Source of the DNA: Hyphomicrobiales bacterium
Lineage (GTDB): Bacteria; Pseudomonadota; Alphaproteobacteria; Rhizobiales; Rhizobiaceae
Assembly (NCBI GenBank): GCA_900472485.1
Contig: UCII01000039.1
Span: 1-64,000 of the forward strand
Direction: 5' to 3'
DNA: 64,000 nucleotides
The first letter of the stretch is position 1. Each line of letters starts with the position of its first letter. Under the pieces are notes generated by a model that did not search any database, was not told the origin of the DNA, and saw only the letters and a list, made by a program, of their open reading frames with translations. The translations under genes were made by a program, and so were the position numbers. This document shows, one piece after another, positions 53,104 to 62,277 of this stretch.

Positions 53104-54933
53104 CTATTTGCGGGAATTACTTGAAATCGCCGGTAGCTGCAGGTTGTTCAGCCGAGCGTAGAGGCCATTGTCGGCTGTCGCAAGCGTTTCATGGTTGCCC
53201 TCTTCGACAACGCGGCCGTTCTGCATGACGACGATCTTTTCGGCGCGGACAACCGTCGATAGACGGTGCGCGATGACGACGACCGTGCGGCCGCTCATCG
53301 CCTCTTCCAGTGCCTTCTGCACGGCTGCTTCGGATTCCGTGTCGAGCGCCGAAGTCGCTTCGTCCAGAAGCAGGATCGGTGCGTTGCGCACCAGCGCGCG
53401 GGCGATCGACAGGCGCTGGCGCTGGCCGCCTGAAAGCGTCACGCCGTTTTCGCCGACCGGCGTCTCGTAGCCCATTGGTTGCGCCTCGATGAAATCATGG
53501 GCGTAGGCGAGGCGGGCTGCTTCCTCAATCTCGGCATCGGTCGCGTTCGGGCGGCCGTAGCGGATATTGTCGCGGATCGTGCCCTCGAAAAGATAGGGCT
53601 GCTGCGAAACATAGGCGAGCTGCTGCCGCAGCGACTGTTTCGTTACACGCGCGATGTCCTGCCCGTCGATGAAGATGCTGCCGGATTTCGGATCATAGAA
53701 GCGCGGGATGAGATTGATGACGGTGGACTTACCGGCGCCGGAAGGGCCGACGAGCGCCGTCGTCTGTCCGCCCTCGGCTGTGAAATTGACGCCAGACAGG
53801 ACGGATTCGTCACCATAGGCGAAATGAACGTCGCGGAACTCGATGCGAGCATCGGTCACTTGAAGCGGCTTGGCATCCGGCAGGTCGCGCTGGCGCGGCT
53901 CCATGTCGAGCAGTTCGTAGATCATCCGTGCATTGACGACCGCCCGCTCCAGCTGCACCTGCAGCTTTGCAAGGCGCCGTGCCGGATCATAGGCGAGCAG
54001 CAGCGAGGTGGCGAACGAGAAGAATACGCCTGGCGACACATTGTCGTAGATCGAGCGGTAGGCGGCATAGGCAAAGAGGCTGGCGATCGCAAAACCGGCG
54101 ACGGTTTCGATCAGTGGACCGTTACGTTCGGAAAGGCGGGCGATTCGGTTCTGCCGGTGCTCGGCTGCCGTGATCAGCTTATTGATCTTGCGCTCGAGCT
54201 CCTCTTCCATCGTGAAGGCCTTGACGATGGAAACGCCTTGAATGGTCTCCTGCATCGCGCCGAGCACATGGCTGTTCAAGACCACCGCATCGCGTGTGGC
54301 GGCGCGCAGGCGCTTGGAAATATAGCGCAGCGCGAAGAAGAGCGGCGGCGCGATGACGACGAATGCAATGCTGAGTACCGGGTCCTGGAAGACCATGACG
54401 CAGAGCAGGGCGATGAAGGTCAGAAGGTCGCGTGCCGTCGACGTGATTGTCAGGTTCATCACGTCGCGGATGCCCGAGACATTCTGGCTGATGCGGGCGG
54501 CGAGCTGCGCGGAGCGCGCTTCGCTGAAGAAGCCGACCGACAGCGTCATCAGATGCGAATAGAGCCGGCGCTGGTAGCGGGCGATGATGTTGTTGCCGAT
54601 CTTCGACAGGATCACCGACTGGAAATATCCCGCAAAACCGCGCACGACGAAAACGAGGAAGATGCTGAAGCAGATTTTCCAGGCATCGACGATATCGCGC
54701 GCGATGAAGGCGCTGTCGATGACCGATTTGACGATATAGCCGATGTAAGCAGTCGAAAGCGCAACGAGGATCAGGCAGGTAATCGCGATGGCATAGCCGC
54801 GAATGTGATCGCGGCCGTTCTCGGCGATAATGCGCTTCAGCATGCCGGTGATGGCTTCGCTGTCGACGTTTTTGCTTTTCGGGTCAGGCAATTTCAATAA
54901 TCGGCTTCCTGTCTTGAACCAAGCGAGCCGCAT
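53104..54933 (-). CDS. ABC exporter, MsbA-like (fused membrane and ATPase domains)
   Basis: 609 residues with an N-terminal six-helix exporter domain (to about 345) and a C-terminal ATPase: Walker A GPSGAGKST, signature LSGGQRQRLSIARALV, Walker B LLLDEATSALD, switch VIAHRLST. The overall layout and IPRFYDPKSG segment match lipid A/multidrug exporters (MsbA/BmrA type). Substrate not assigned. The start at 54933 is uncertain for lack of a clear Shine-Dalgarno; an ATG 30 codons later is possible. It ends 14 bases before dapB. Confidence 0.87.
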   Translation of the reverse strand: MRLAWFKTGSRLLKLPDPKSKNVDSEAITGMLKRIIAENGRDHIRGYAIAITCLILVALSTAYIGYIVKSVIDSAFIARDIVDAWKICFSIFLVFVVRGFAGYFQSVILSKIGNNIIARYQRRLYSHLMTLSVGFFSEARSAQLAARISQNVSGIRDVMNLTITSTARDLLTFIALLCVMVFQDPVLSIAFVVIAPPLFFALRYISKRLRAATRDAVVLNSHVLGAMQETIQGVSIVKAFTMEEELERKINKLITAAEHRQNRIARLSERNGPLIETVAGFAIASLFAYAAYRSIYDNVSPGVFFSFATSLLLAYDPARRLAKLQVQLERAVVNARMIYELLDMEPRQRDLPDAKPLQVTDARIEFRDVHFAYGDESVLSGVNFTAEGGQTTALVGPSGAGKSTVINLIPRFYDPKSGSIFIDGQDIARVTKQSLRQQLAYVSQQPYLFEGTIRDNIRYGRPNATDAEIEEAARLAYAHDFIEAQPMGYETPVGENGVTLSGGQRQRLSIARALVRNAPILLLDEATSALDTESEAAVQKALEEAMSGRTVVVIAHRLSTVVRAEKIVVMQNGRVVEEGNHETLATADNGLYARLNNLQLPAISSNSRK

Positions 54934-55108
54934 CTGGCACGTGCTTTCGCGGCTCTATTAAAGAGTTAGCACGGCTTTGGCTAGACATGCCTTGCCGCGC
55001 TGGTTAAGGCCGATCAAGGAGCCGAGCCCATTATAGAGGAAGGCGGCCCCTGCAAAAAGGCATGACGCATCGGATGTTCCGGCGCGCCATGAGCTGTTTG
55101 GCAAGCGG

Positions 55109-56131
55109 TTAACGCCGCCAGCGACGGCCTTCTGTCGCAAGGCCGAAGTTTGTCGGCTTGCGGGCATAGGTCGCCAGGCCGGAAAGCGCCGCCAGCGGAT
55201 TGACGACCACATGGGTCGGGATCGTCTTCATCAGTTCCGTATGCGGTGCCTTGTCCTCGAAGGCGGCGCGGAATTCCGGCTTCTGCAGCGCCGGCAGGAT
55301 CTTCTGCGGAATGCCACCCGAGAGATAGACGCCGCCGCGCGCCATGAAGATCATGGCGATATCGCCGGCGACGCGGCCGAGATAGGTGACGAACAGCGTC
55401 AGCGTCTCCTCGGCCTGCTTGTTGGTGCCGGCAAGCGCATGGTTGGTGATGTCGGCTGGCTCCTTCAGGCTCGGCTCGATGCCGTCGGCGGCGCAGATCG
55501 CATGATAAATATTCTGGAGGCCGCGGCCGCAGATCACCTGTTCGGCCGAGATGCGGCCTTCGATCGGCTCCAGGTGCGGCCAAATCTGCAGGTCGCGTTC
55601 CGTTCGCGGCCCAAGATCGATATGCCCACCTTCGCCCGGCACAGGCACCCATTGATGCTGGGTATGAACCAGACCGCCGACGCCGAGACCGGTGCCCGGC
55701 CCGAGCACGGCGCGCGATGCAATCATAGTCCCGGATGCTTTGCCGATGGTTTGGCGATGCTCGTCGGAAATCTCGGCGATCGCGAGCGCCTGCGCCTCGA
55801 AATCGTTGATGACGAGCACGTCCTCGATGCCGAGATTGGCGATCATCGTCTTCGGGCGGATCACCCAGTCGCAATTGGTCAACGGAATCTCGTCGCCCTG
55901 CACGGGGCCTGCCATGGCAAGAATTGCCGAGCGGGGCCGGACCTTGCTGTTTTCGAGGGCGAGTTTGATCGCATCGTCGATCGTCGCGAAATTCGCCGTC
56001 TGCACGACCGGAAAATGTTCCTGTTCGGAGTCCGCATCGACGAGAATGGAGAAACGCGCATTGGTGCCGCCGATATCGCCGATCAGGATTGGGAAAAGCA
56101 AGGGGGCATCGCTGTGATTGAGCTCGGGCAT
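55109..56131 (-). CDS. glk: Glucokinase
   Basis: 340 residues of the bacterial Glk (ROK-unrelated hexokinase) family. Phosphate-binding motif IGDIGGTNARFSIL near residue 17; LTNCDWVIRPKTM and VINDFEAQALAI; GPGTGLGVGGLV; and EGGHIDLGPRTERDLQIWPHLE. It makes glucose 6-phosphate for the Entner-Doudoroff and pentose pathways. It follows mgsA by 34 bases. Length slightly above E. coli Glk (321). Confidence 0.94.
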   Translation of the reverse strand: MPELNHSDAPLLFPILIGDIGGTNARFSILVDADSEQEHFPVVQTANFATIDDAIKLALENSKVRPRSAILAMAGPVQGDEIPLTNCDWVIRPKTMIANLGIEDVLVINDFEAQALAIAEISDEHRQTIGKASGTMIASRAVLGPGTGLGVGGLVHTQHQWVPVPGEGGHIDLGPRTERDLQIWPHLEPIEGRISAEQVICGRGLQNIYHAICAADGIEPSLKEPADITNHALAGTNKQAEETLTLFVTYLGRVAGDIAMIFMARGGVYLSGGIPQKILPALQKPEFRAAFEDKAPHTELMKTIPTHVVVNPLAALSGLATYARKPTNFGLATEGRRWRR

Positions 56132-56165
56132 GGCCAGGTCCGTGGTCTGCCGCCGGCAAGGCGGA

Positions 56166-56546
56166 TTAATGGTTCAGTGTTTTGATCAGCCGCTCGGCGG
56201 TGGATTCGTTGAGCGCCATCGGAATGTCGTAGAGAACGGCAAGCCGCGTCAATGCCTTCACGTCGACGTCGTGAGGGTGCGGAGTGAGAGGATCGATGAA
56301 GAAGACGAGCATGTCGATCTTGCCGGTGGCGATGAGCGCACCGATCTGCTGGTCGCCGCCGAGCGGCCCGCTTTTCAATCGGGTGACCTTGAGGTCTGGA
56401 CAGGCATCCAGCACGCGGCCGCCCGTCGTGCCCGTTGCGACGATGTTCCAATCGGCAAGGGCGGCCTCATTGCGCCGGGCAAATTCTGCCATCGCATCTT
56501 TTTTCTGATCATGCGCGATCAATGCGATGCATTTGCTGCCGGCCAT
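56166..56546 (-). CDS. mgsA: Methylglyoxal synthase
   Basis: 126 residues from the ATG at 56546 (AAGGA upstream). The motifs are CIALIAHDQKKDAM, ATGTTGGRVLDACP, KSGPLGGDQQIGALIATGKIDMLVFFIDPLTPHPHDVDVKALTRLA (described by its catalytic Asp and phosphate loop), and MALNESTAERLI. It converts dihydroxyacetone phosphate to methylglyoxal and phosphate. Adjacent to glk, a frequent pairing in this order. A GTG at 56564 would add six residues. Confidence 0.94.
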   Translation of the reverse strand: MAGSKCIALIAHDQKKDAMAEFARRNEAALADWNIVATGTTGGRVLDACPDLKVTRLKSGPLGGDQQIGALIATGKIDMLVFFIDPLTPHPHDVDVKALTRLAVLYDIPMALNESTAERLIKTLNH

Positions 56547-56645
56547 GAAATCCTTGCTCCGCACGATGTTTTCAATCGATTTACCCGCCTTCTATACCAA
56601 GGGGGCACGTTTTGAAAGACGCCTCCGGCAAGGACGGCGCAGGAT

Positions 56646-57680
56646 CTATTGCTGCGGAATCTGACCCGGCGGCGTATCGCCCGAAACCGGCATCGCATCC
56701 GTCTCCGCCGAAACGCCGGCAGTTTTGGCGCCGGCGGCAGCCGGGCGTGTGGAAGCCACCGAAGGCGCCGCCAATACGGCCTGGCAGGCCTTGGGCAGGT
56801 CGGCGACCATGACTTCGCGCGGCTTGACCGGCGGCTTTGTGCTGGGCTTCGGCTTGGCCCAGGGCTCGGGTCCGAACCACCAGGCAAGCGACTTGTCGCA
56901 GCCATCGCCGGCGGCGACCGGCGCTTGCCCTGTGCAGCCGATGGAGCCGGCGGGACAGCGGAGGCGGATATGGAAATGCGAGTCGTGCCCGTATTCCGGC
57001 CGCAGCTTGCCGAGATTGCTGCGGTCGCCCGTCCAGGTCTCGCACATCTTCTTCTTGATCGCCGGATTGACGAAGATGCGCTCGACTTCGGGATAGCTCG
57101 CCGCTCGCATCAGCAGGCGGGCATGCGCCGGTGTCCAGACCTTGTCGTTGATCGTCAGGAACTTGTCCTTGGCGAGCATGGTGGTGAACGGCAAAGCTTC
57201 GCGCTCTTCCGCCGTCATCTTGCGCCGCGGCATAGGCGTCAGCCAGACGTCGGCGTCGAGGCCGATCTGGTGCGAGGCATGGCCGTTGATCATCGGGCCG
57301 CCGCGCGGCTGCGAGATATCGCCGACGAGCAGGCCCGGCCAGCCGTCATTCTTGGCCGCATCGCGCGACAGGCGCTCCAGCAGGCCGATCGTTTCCGGTC
57401 GGCCCCAGCGCCGATTGCGTGACAGGCGCATGGCCTGCCATGTCGGGCCGTCCGCAGGCAGGGCGACTGCGCCCGCAAGGCAACCCTTTGCATAGAAGCC
57501 GATCGATTGCGGCGCTCCCTGCGTCGGTAGCGTCACAGCGCCGAAAACAGCCTTGGCGCTGCCGGGCGAAGGTGCGGCCTGCTGCGCCAGCGCATCGCCG
57601 GCGACAAGGCCCATCCCGATCGAGGTGGCGAGGGAAAGTTTGCCGATCGTTCGAAAGGCGCGAGCCAGAAGTGAAGCCAT
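56646..57680 (-). CDS. mepA: Penicillin-insensitive murein endopeptidase
   Basis: 344 residues with a signal peptide (LATSIGMGLVAGDALAQQ). LAS metallopeptidase motifs are HASHQIGLDADVWL and GHDSHFHIRLRCP, giving the zinc His/Asp/His set. Cys pairs expected for MepA are present. The C-terminal 60 residues are a Pro/Ala-rich extension beyond the family core. It cleaves D-Ala-meso-DAP cross-links in peptidoglycan. It is 99 bases upstream of mgsA on the same strand. Confidence 0.92.
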   Translation of the reverse strand: MASLLARAFRTIGKLSLATSIGMGLVAGDALAQQAAPSPGSAKAVFGAVTLPTQGAPQSIGFYAKGCLAGAVALPADGPTWQAMRLSRNRRWGRPETIGLLERLSRDAAKNDGWPGLLVGDISQPRGGPMINGHASHQIGLDADVWLTPMPRRKMTAEEREALPFTTMLAKDKFLTINDKVWTPAHARLLMRAASYPEVERIFVNPAIKKKMCETWTGDRSNLGKLRPEYGHDSHFHIRLRCPAGSIGCTGQAPVAAGDGCDKSLAWWFGPEPWAKPKPSTKPPVKPREVMVADLPKACQAVLAAPSVASTRPAAAGAKTAGVSAETDAMPVSGDTPPGQIPQQ

Positions 57681-57822
57681 GCATATCCTTGAAAGGCGGT
57701 CGGCTGATGCCGAAGTGATTTGCCGCGAGATTATCCTGAAAAAGGACGGAAGTGAATCCGCGGCAATTGCCGATGGCTACCGGCCGACCGCCTTTACCGG
57801 CATGGGCCGTCGTTACTACAGA

Positions 57823-58392
57823 TCAGTTCGCTAGGATTTCCGCCGTCTTGCGGATGCGCGACAGCCTCGGCAGCACTTTCGTGCAGGCGAAATCCTGCAT
57901 CTCCTGTGAAAGCGTCGTCACGGCATCCTCGGCGACAATGACAGCGTAGTTGGCTGCATGAGCATCGCGCACGGTGCCTTCCACACCGAAATTGGTGGCG
58001 ACGCCCGTCACGATCAGCGTTTTGATGCCGCGGCGGCGCAGCTGCAGATCGAGTTCCGTGCCGTAGAAGGCGCTCCACTGGCGCTTGACGATGGCGACAT
58101 CGGGCGTCAGCGCTGCCATCTCCGAGGGAGCTTCGAGCGCGGCCGGCGGCAAACCTCCTGGGGGAAGCGCAAAGCTTTCGTCGGTCGGCTGATTGACAGT
58201 GTCGGCATAGTCTGCGGAAAATCCGACAGTCACGAAAACGGTCGTTCCGCCATCGGCCTTCAGTTTGTTTGCGATGGCGACCGTATTGGTGACGATCTGC
58301 TGGGCGGAGTAGGGCGCAAGCGGAAGGTTGAGAACGAGGCCTTGCAGGTCGATGGAAACGAGAGCGGTGGTTTTGGGGTCGTAAAGTGACAT
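57823..58392 (-). CDS. Isochorismatase-fold hydrolase lacking the catalytic Cys
   Basis: 189 residues of the isochorismatase/cysteine hydrolase superfamily. The Asp (D15 in VSIDLQGLV) and Lys (K103 in AIVKRQWSAF) of the usual triad are present, but the position of the nucleophilic Cys is glycine (G136 in VATNFGVEGT). In true isochorismatases such as EntB and PhzD the Cys is also absent, so a non-amidase reaction is possible. It is divergent from a TetR gene with two operators between, so its expression is likely controlled by that protein. Confidence 0.85.
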   Translation of the reverse strand: MSLYDPKTTALVSIDLQGLVLNLPLAPYSAQQIVTNTVAIANKLKADGGTTVFVTVGFSADYADTVNQPTDESFALPPGGLPPAALEAPSEMAALTPDVAIVKRQWSAFYGTELDLQLRRRGIKTLIVTGVATNFGVEGTVRDAHAANYAVIVAEDAVTTLSQEMQDFACTKVLPRLSRIRKTAEILAN

Positions 58393-58414
58393 CGGGCGGT
58401 AGCTCCATAAAACA

Positions 58415-58453
58415 TGAGGGTATCCTCACAATGGAAATATGAGGATGGCCTCA
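58415..58453. promoter_or_regulatory. Twin TetR operators
   Basis: TGAGG-N4-CCTCA occurs twice, at 58415-58428 and 58440-58453, 25 bases from start to start. The second covers the start of the TetR gene. Perfect arms in both copies and the position between divergent genes strongly suggest binding by the adjacent TetR protein. Confidence 0.75.
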
Positions 58454-59065
58454 CAAAAATCAAGTGAAGAATTGAAGACGCGCACGCCGAAGCGGCAGCG
58501 CGGTCATGATCGCGTCGTCATACTGCTGGAGGCGGCCGCAAAGGTTTTCGCGCGCAAGGGCTATGACGCGGCAACGATGACGGAGATTGCTGCCGAGGCA
58601 AATTCCTCCATCGGCTCGCTCTATCAATTCTTCCCGACCAAGCCCCTGCTTGCCGAAGCGTTGCATATCGAACGCCTGGAGCGATTGAAGGCCGGGCTTC
58701 GGGACATGGCAGAACGGAGCACCGGCCTCTCCGCAGCCGACAGCGGCGAGGCGATCTTCCATGCGCTCGGTGCCTTTATGGAGGAATATCCGGAGTTTTC
58801 GGTGCTGGCCGGCCGCCGCGATATTCCCAAGGAGCGCAAGGCGCGCTCACGGGCAGAGCTGAAGGAGCTGATCGCCGGCGTCCTGCGGCAGGCGCAGCCG
58901 CCTATATCGGACGATATCGCGCTGATGTCGGGCATCGTGCTCGAGCTGCTGCGTATCGTCGTCGCCGTCGCCGCCGAGCCTGATGCTGCCGAGGATCGCC
59001 GCGTCGCCGGCGAATTGCGGCTGATGCTGCGCAAACGTCTTGAAGAAGCTGCTGCAAAGCGTTGA
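58439..59065 (+). CDS. TetR-family regulator
   Basis: 208 residues. The N-terminal HTH reads ILLEAAAKVFARKGYDAATMTEIAAEANSSIGSLYQFFPTKPLLAEAL (typical TetR_N, roughly residues 27-75), then a helical ligand domain. It may start at the ATG at 58439 or at 58445; the first has GGAAA upstream and the operator covers both. It probably represses itself and the divergent isochorismatase-fold gene. A 7-bp hairpin (CCTCTTT/AAAGAGG, 59086-59102) lies 21 bases after the stop. Confidence 0.87.
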   Translation: MRMASQKSSEELKTRTPKRQRGHDRVVILLEAAAKVFARKGYDAATMTEIAAEANSSIGSLYQFFPTKPLLAEALHIERLERLKAGLRDMAERSTGLSAADSGEAIFHALGAFMEEYPEFSVLAGRRDIPKERKARSRAELKELIAGVLRQAQPPISDDIALMSGIVLELLRIVVAVAAEPDAAEDRRVAGELRLMLRKRLEEAAAKR

Positions 59066-59175
59066 TTCACGGAGACGGTCTTCGGCCTCTTTACGAAAGA
59101 GGTGAATTATAGCGTCCTGTTTTTTGCCCTCATTTGCCGTATGCTGATTCCTTAGACATCATCAGGAGATCATGA

Positions 59176-61014
59176 ATGGCATTGTCGCGGTTGAAAGCAG
59201 GCTTGGTCGTTTCTCTTTTTTGCCTGCTGGCAATGCCTTTATCCGCGAAAGCCGAAGAACCGCAATTCCGCATCGGCACCGCCATTCTCGGCGACCTCAA
59301 ATACCAGCCCGGCTTCAAGCATTTCGATTATGTCAATCCGGATGCGCCGAAGGGCGGCGAGGTGAAGCTGTCGGCCAGCGGTACGTTCGACACCTTTAAT
59401 CCGGTGTTGTCAAAGGGCAATGTCGCCGATGGCACCGAACTGATCTACGATACGCTGTTGAAGAAGGCGGATGACGAGGCCAATTCTTCCTACGGCCTGC
59501 TTGCCGAGGGCGTTTCCTATCCTGATGACGTGTCGAGCGCCACCTTCCGCCTGCGTGCTGAGGCGAAATGGGCAGATGGAACGCCGGTGATGCCCGAAGA
59601 TGTCATCTTCAGTTTCGAGAAAACCAAAGAACTCAATCTTTTGGTGACAGGGTATTACGCCCATGTCGTGAGCGCCGAAAAGACAGGCGAGCGCGACGTT
59701 ACCTTCCATTTCGATGAGAAAGGTAACCGCGAGCTGCCCTCGATTTTGGGCCAGCTTACGATCCTGCCGAAACATTGGTGGGAAGCAAATGGCCCCGATG
59801 GCAAGCCCCGCGATATCTCGCGCACCACGCTTGAGCCAGTCATGGGATCAGGTCCTTACAAGATCGCATCGATCCAGCCGGGCTCTTCGATCCGCTATGA
59901 ACTGCGTGACGATTATTGGGGCAAGAACCTGCCGGTCAATATCGGCGAGAACAATTTCGGCGCGATAAGTTATGTCTATTTTTCTGACTACGACGTCGCG
60001 TTCGAGGCGTTTCGCAGCGGCGTCATCGATTACTGGCAGGACAATTCGACAAGCCATTGGGTGACCGGATACGATTTTCCGGCCGCTAAGGACGGGCGCA
60101 TCAAGCGTGAGGAATTGCCCAACACGCTGCGCTCGGTCGGCGTCATGCAGGCGCTCGTTCCCAACATGCGCCGCGAACAGTTCAAAGACGAACGCGTACG
60201 TGAGGCGCTGAACTACGCTTACGATTTCGAGGAACTGAACCGAACTCTTTCGTTTGGTAAGTTGACGCGCGTCGACAGTTTCTTTTTCGGCACGAAATTC
60301 GCCTCCTCAGGCGTTCCACAAGGGGACGAACTCGGTGTCCTGAATAGCGTCAAGGACAAGGTGCCCGCCGAGGTCTTCACTACGCCTTATGCCAATCCGG
60401 TCGGTGGCGATCCACAAAAGGCGCGCGATAATTTTCGTAAGGCCATCGCCCTGTTCAAGGAGGCGGGTTGGATCCTCAAGGGCAACAAGATGGTGAATGC
60501 GCAGACCGGTCAGCCGTTTTCGCTGGAGCTCCTCTTGAACAATCCTTCACTGGAAAGGTCCGTGCTGCCGTATATTCAGAACCTGAAGCGCATCGGCATC
60601 GATGCCAGCGTCAGGACTGTCGATCCCTCGCAGTACGTCAACCGCGTTCGCAGCTTCGACTACGATATGATTTGGGTCGTCTGGGCGGAGACGTTGAATC
60701 CCGGCAACGAGCAGCTTGATTTCTGGGGCTCGGCCGCCGCTGGCCGCCAGGGATCCCGCAACTATGCGGGTATTTCCGATCCCGGTGTGGACGCGCTTAT
60801 TCAGAAGGTGATCTTCGCAAAGGACGTGGCGGAAAAGGAAGCGACGGTCAAAGCGCTCGACCGTGTGCTGCTTGCTCATCATTATGTCCTGCCGACCTTC
60901 TACGGGACGACGACACGAATTGCTTATTGGGACAAGTTCGAGCATCTGCCCGAACTGCCCTATTACTCCATCGGCTTCCCCGATGTCTGGTGGTCGAAAA
61001 GCGCTGGAAAGTGA
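59176..61014 (+). CDS. yejA: Peptide-type ABC importer substrate-binding protein YejA
   Basis: 612 residues, the usual YejA size, with a signal peptide (LVVSLFCLLAMPLSAKAEE). It belongs to extracellular solute-binding family 5: KHFDYVNPDAPKGGEVKLSASGTFDTFNP, LTILPKHWWE, GSGPYKI, VREALNYAYDFEELN and YDMIWVVWAETLNPGNEQ. YejABEF imports peptides, including microcin C and antimicrobial peptides, in enterics. AGGAGAT precedes the start. A hairpin follows directly. Confidence 0.92.
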   Translation: MALSRLKAGLVVSLFCLLAMPLSAKAEEPQFRIGTAILGDLKYQPGFKHFDYVNPDAPKGGEVKLSASGTFDTFNPVLSKGNVADGTELIYDTLLKKADDEANSSYGLLAEGVSYPDDVSSATFRLRAEAKWADGTPVMPEDVIFSFEKTKELNLLVTGYYAHVVSAEKTGERDVTFHFDEKGNRELPSILGQLTILPKHWWEANGPDGKPRDISRTTLEPVMGSGPYKIASIQPGSSIRYELRDDYWGKNLPVNIGENNFGAISYVYFSDYDVAFEAFRSGVIDYWQDNSTSHWVTGYDFPAAKDGRIKREELPNTLRSVGVMQALVPNMRREQFKDERVREALNYAYDFEELNRTLSFGKLTRVDSFFFGTKFASSGVPQGDELGVLNSVKDKVPAEVFTTPYANPVGGDPQKARDNFRKAIALFKEAGWILKGNKMVNAQTGQPFSLELLLNNPSLERSVLPYIQNLKRIGIDASVRTVDPSQYVNRVRSFDYDMIWVVWAETLNPGNEQLDFWGSAAAGRQGSRNYAGISDPGVDALIQKVIFAKDVAEKEATVKALDRVLLAHHYVLPTFYGTTTRIAYWDKFEHLPELPYYSIGFPDVWWSKSAGK

Positions 61015-61035
61015 GCCTCTCTTGCAATGAGGGGC
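61015..61035 (+). promoter_or_regulatory. Stem-loop directly after yejA
   Basis: GCCTCTC and GAGGGGC form a 7-bp stem with one G-T pair and a 7-base loop, beginning at the yejA stop. There is no T run. Confidence 0.4.
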
Positions 61036-61185
61036 CTGCTGGCTCCAAATGCTCAGGGCTGATTCGGGTAGTTTCAAGCTGATATGATTGCGCTGGTTTG
61101 CATCCAGCGGAAGGGAATGTGATTTGATCGACGGATGGATTGAGGCGAGGCGGAGCATATCCCTCTTCGAGGGAGCGGCGGACTG

Positions 61186-62277
61186 ATGGGCGCCTATATC
61201 CTGCGACGTCTCCTGCTGATGATCCCGACCATTGTCGGTATCATGGCGATTTCCTTCACCATCGTGCAGTTCGCGCCCGGCGGCCCGGTCGAGCAGGTCA
61301 TCGCGCAGCTGACCGGGCAGGGCGACAATGCCAACGGACGCCTGTCCGGCGGCACCGACATGCTGGCCCAACAATCCCTGGACGACAGCAGCTCGAAATA
61401 TCGCGGCGCGCAGGGGCTCGATCCCGAGCTGATCGCCAAGCTCGACAAGCAATTCGGCTTCGACAAGCCGCCGCTCGAGCGTTTCGGCCAGATGATGTGG
61501 AACTATATCCGCTTCGATTTCGGCGAGAGCTTCTTCCGCAATACCACCGTCATCGACCTCATCGCCCAGAAACTGCCGGTGTCGATTTCGCTCGGCATCT
61601 GGATCCTGATCTTCTCCTACGCCATTTCCATTCCGCTCGGCATCCGCAAGGCGGTGCAGGACGGATCGACCTTCGATGTCTGGACCTCGGGCGTCATCAT
61701 CATCGGCTATGCCGTCCCGAGCTTCCTGTTCGGCATCATGCTGATCGTGCTGTTTGCCGGCGGCTCCTTCTTCGACTGGTTCCCGCTGCGCGGTCTCGTC
61801 TCGGATAATTTCGCCGACCTCAGCTGGTGGCAGAAGATCCTCGACTATCTCTGGCATTTGGTGTTGCCGCTGATTTCGCTGTCGCTCGCCGCCTTCGCCA
61901 CCACGACGCTGCTCACCAAGAATTCCTTCATCGAGGAGATCAAGAAGCAATATGTCATCACGGCCCGCGCCAAGGGTCTTTCCGAACGGCGCGTGCTTTA
62001 TGGCCATGTCTTTCGCAATGCCATGCTCATCGTCATTGCCGGCTTTCCCGGCGCCTTCATCTCCGCCTTCTTCACCGGCTCGCTGCTGATCGAGAATATC
62101 TTCTCGCTCGATGGCCTTGGCCGTCTCAGCTATCTCTCCGTCGTCCAGCGCGACTATCCGGTGGTGTTTGCGACGCTGTTCATCTTCTCGCTGCTCGGCC
62201 TCTTCGTCAGCCTCGTCTCCGACCTCATCTACACCTGGATCGATCCGCGCATCGACTTCGAGCGGAGGGACGTGTGA
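61186..62277 (+). CDS. yejB: Peptide-type ABC importer permease YejB
   Basis: 363 residues of the DppB/OppB permease family: an N-terminal membrane segment (LRRLLLMIPTIVGIMAISFT), the long periplasmic loop typical of YejB (residues 35-130), then five or so segments with the EAA region VITARAKGLSERRVLYGHVFRNAML. The stop overlaps the yejE start by one base (TGATG). 171 bases separate it from yejA. Confidence 0.93.
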   Translation: MGAYILRRLLLMIPTIVGIMAISFTIVQFAPGGPVEQVIAQLTGQGDNANGRLSGGTDMLAQQSLDDSSSKYRGAQGLDPELIAKLDKQFGFDKPPLERFGQMMWNYIRFDFGESFFRNTTVIDLIAQKLPVSISLGIWILIFSYAISIPLGIRKAVQDGSTFDVWTSGVIIIGYAVPSFLFGIMLIVLFAGGSFFDWFPLRGLVSDNFADLSWWQKILDYLWHLVLPLISLSLAAFATTTLLTKNSFIEEIKKQYVITARAKGLSERRVLYGHVFRNAMLIVIAGFPGAFISAFFTGSLLIENIFSLDGLGRLSYLSVVQRDYPVVFATLFIFSLLGLFVSLVSDLIYTWIDPRIDFERRDV

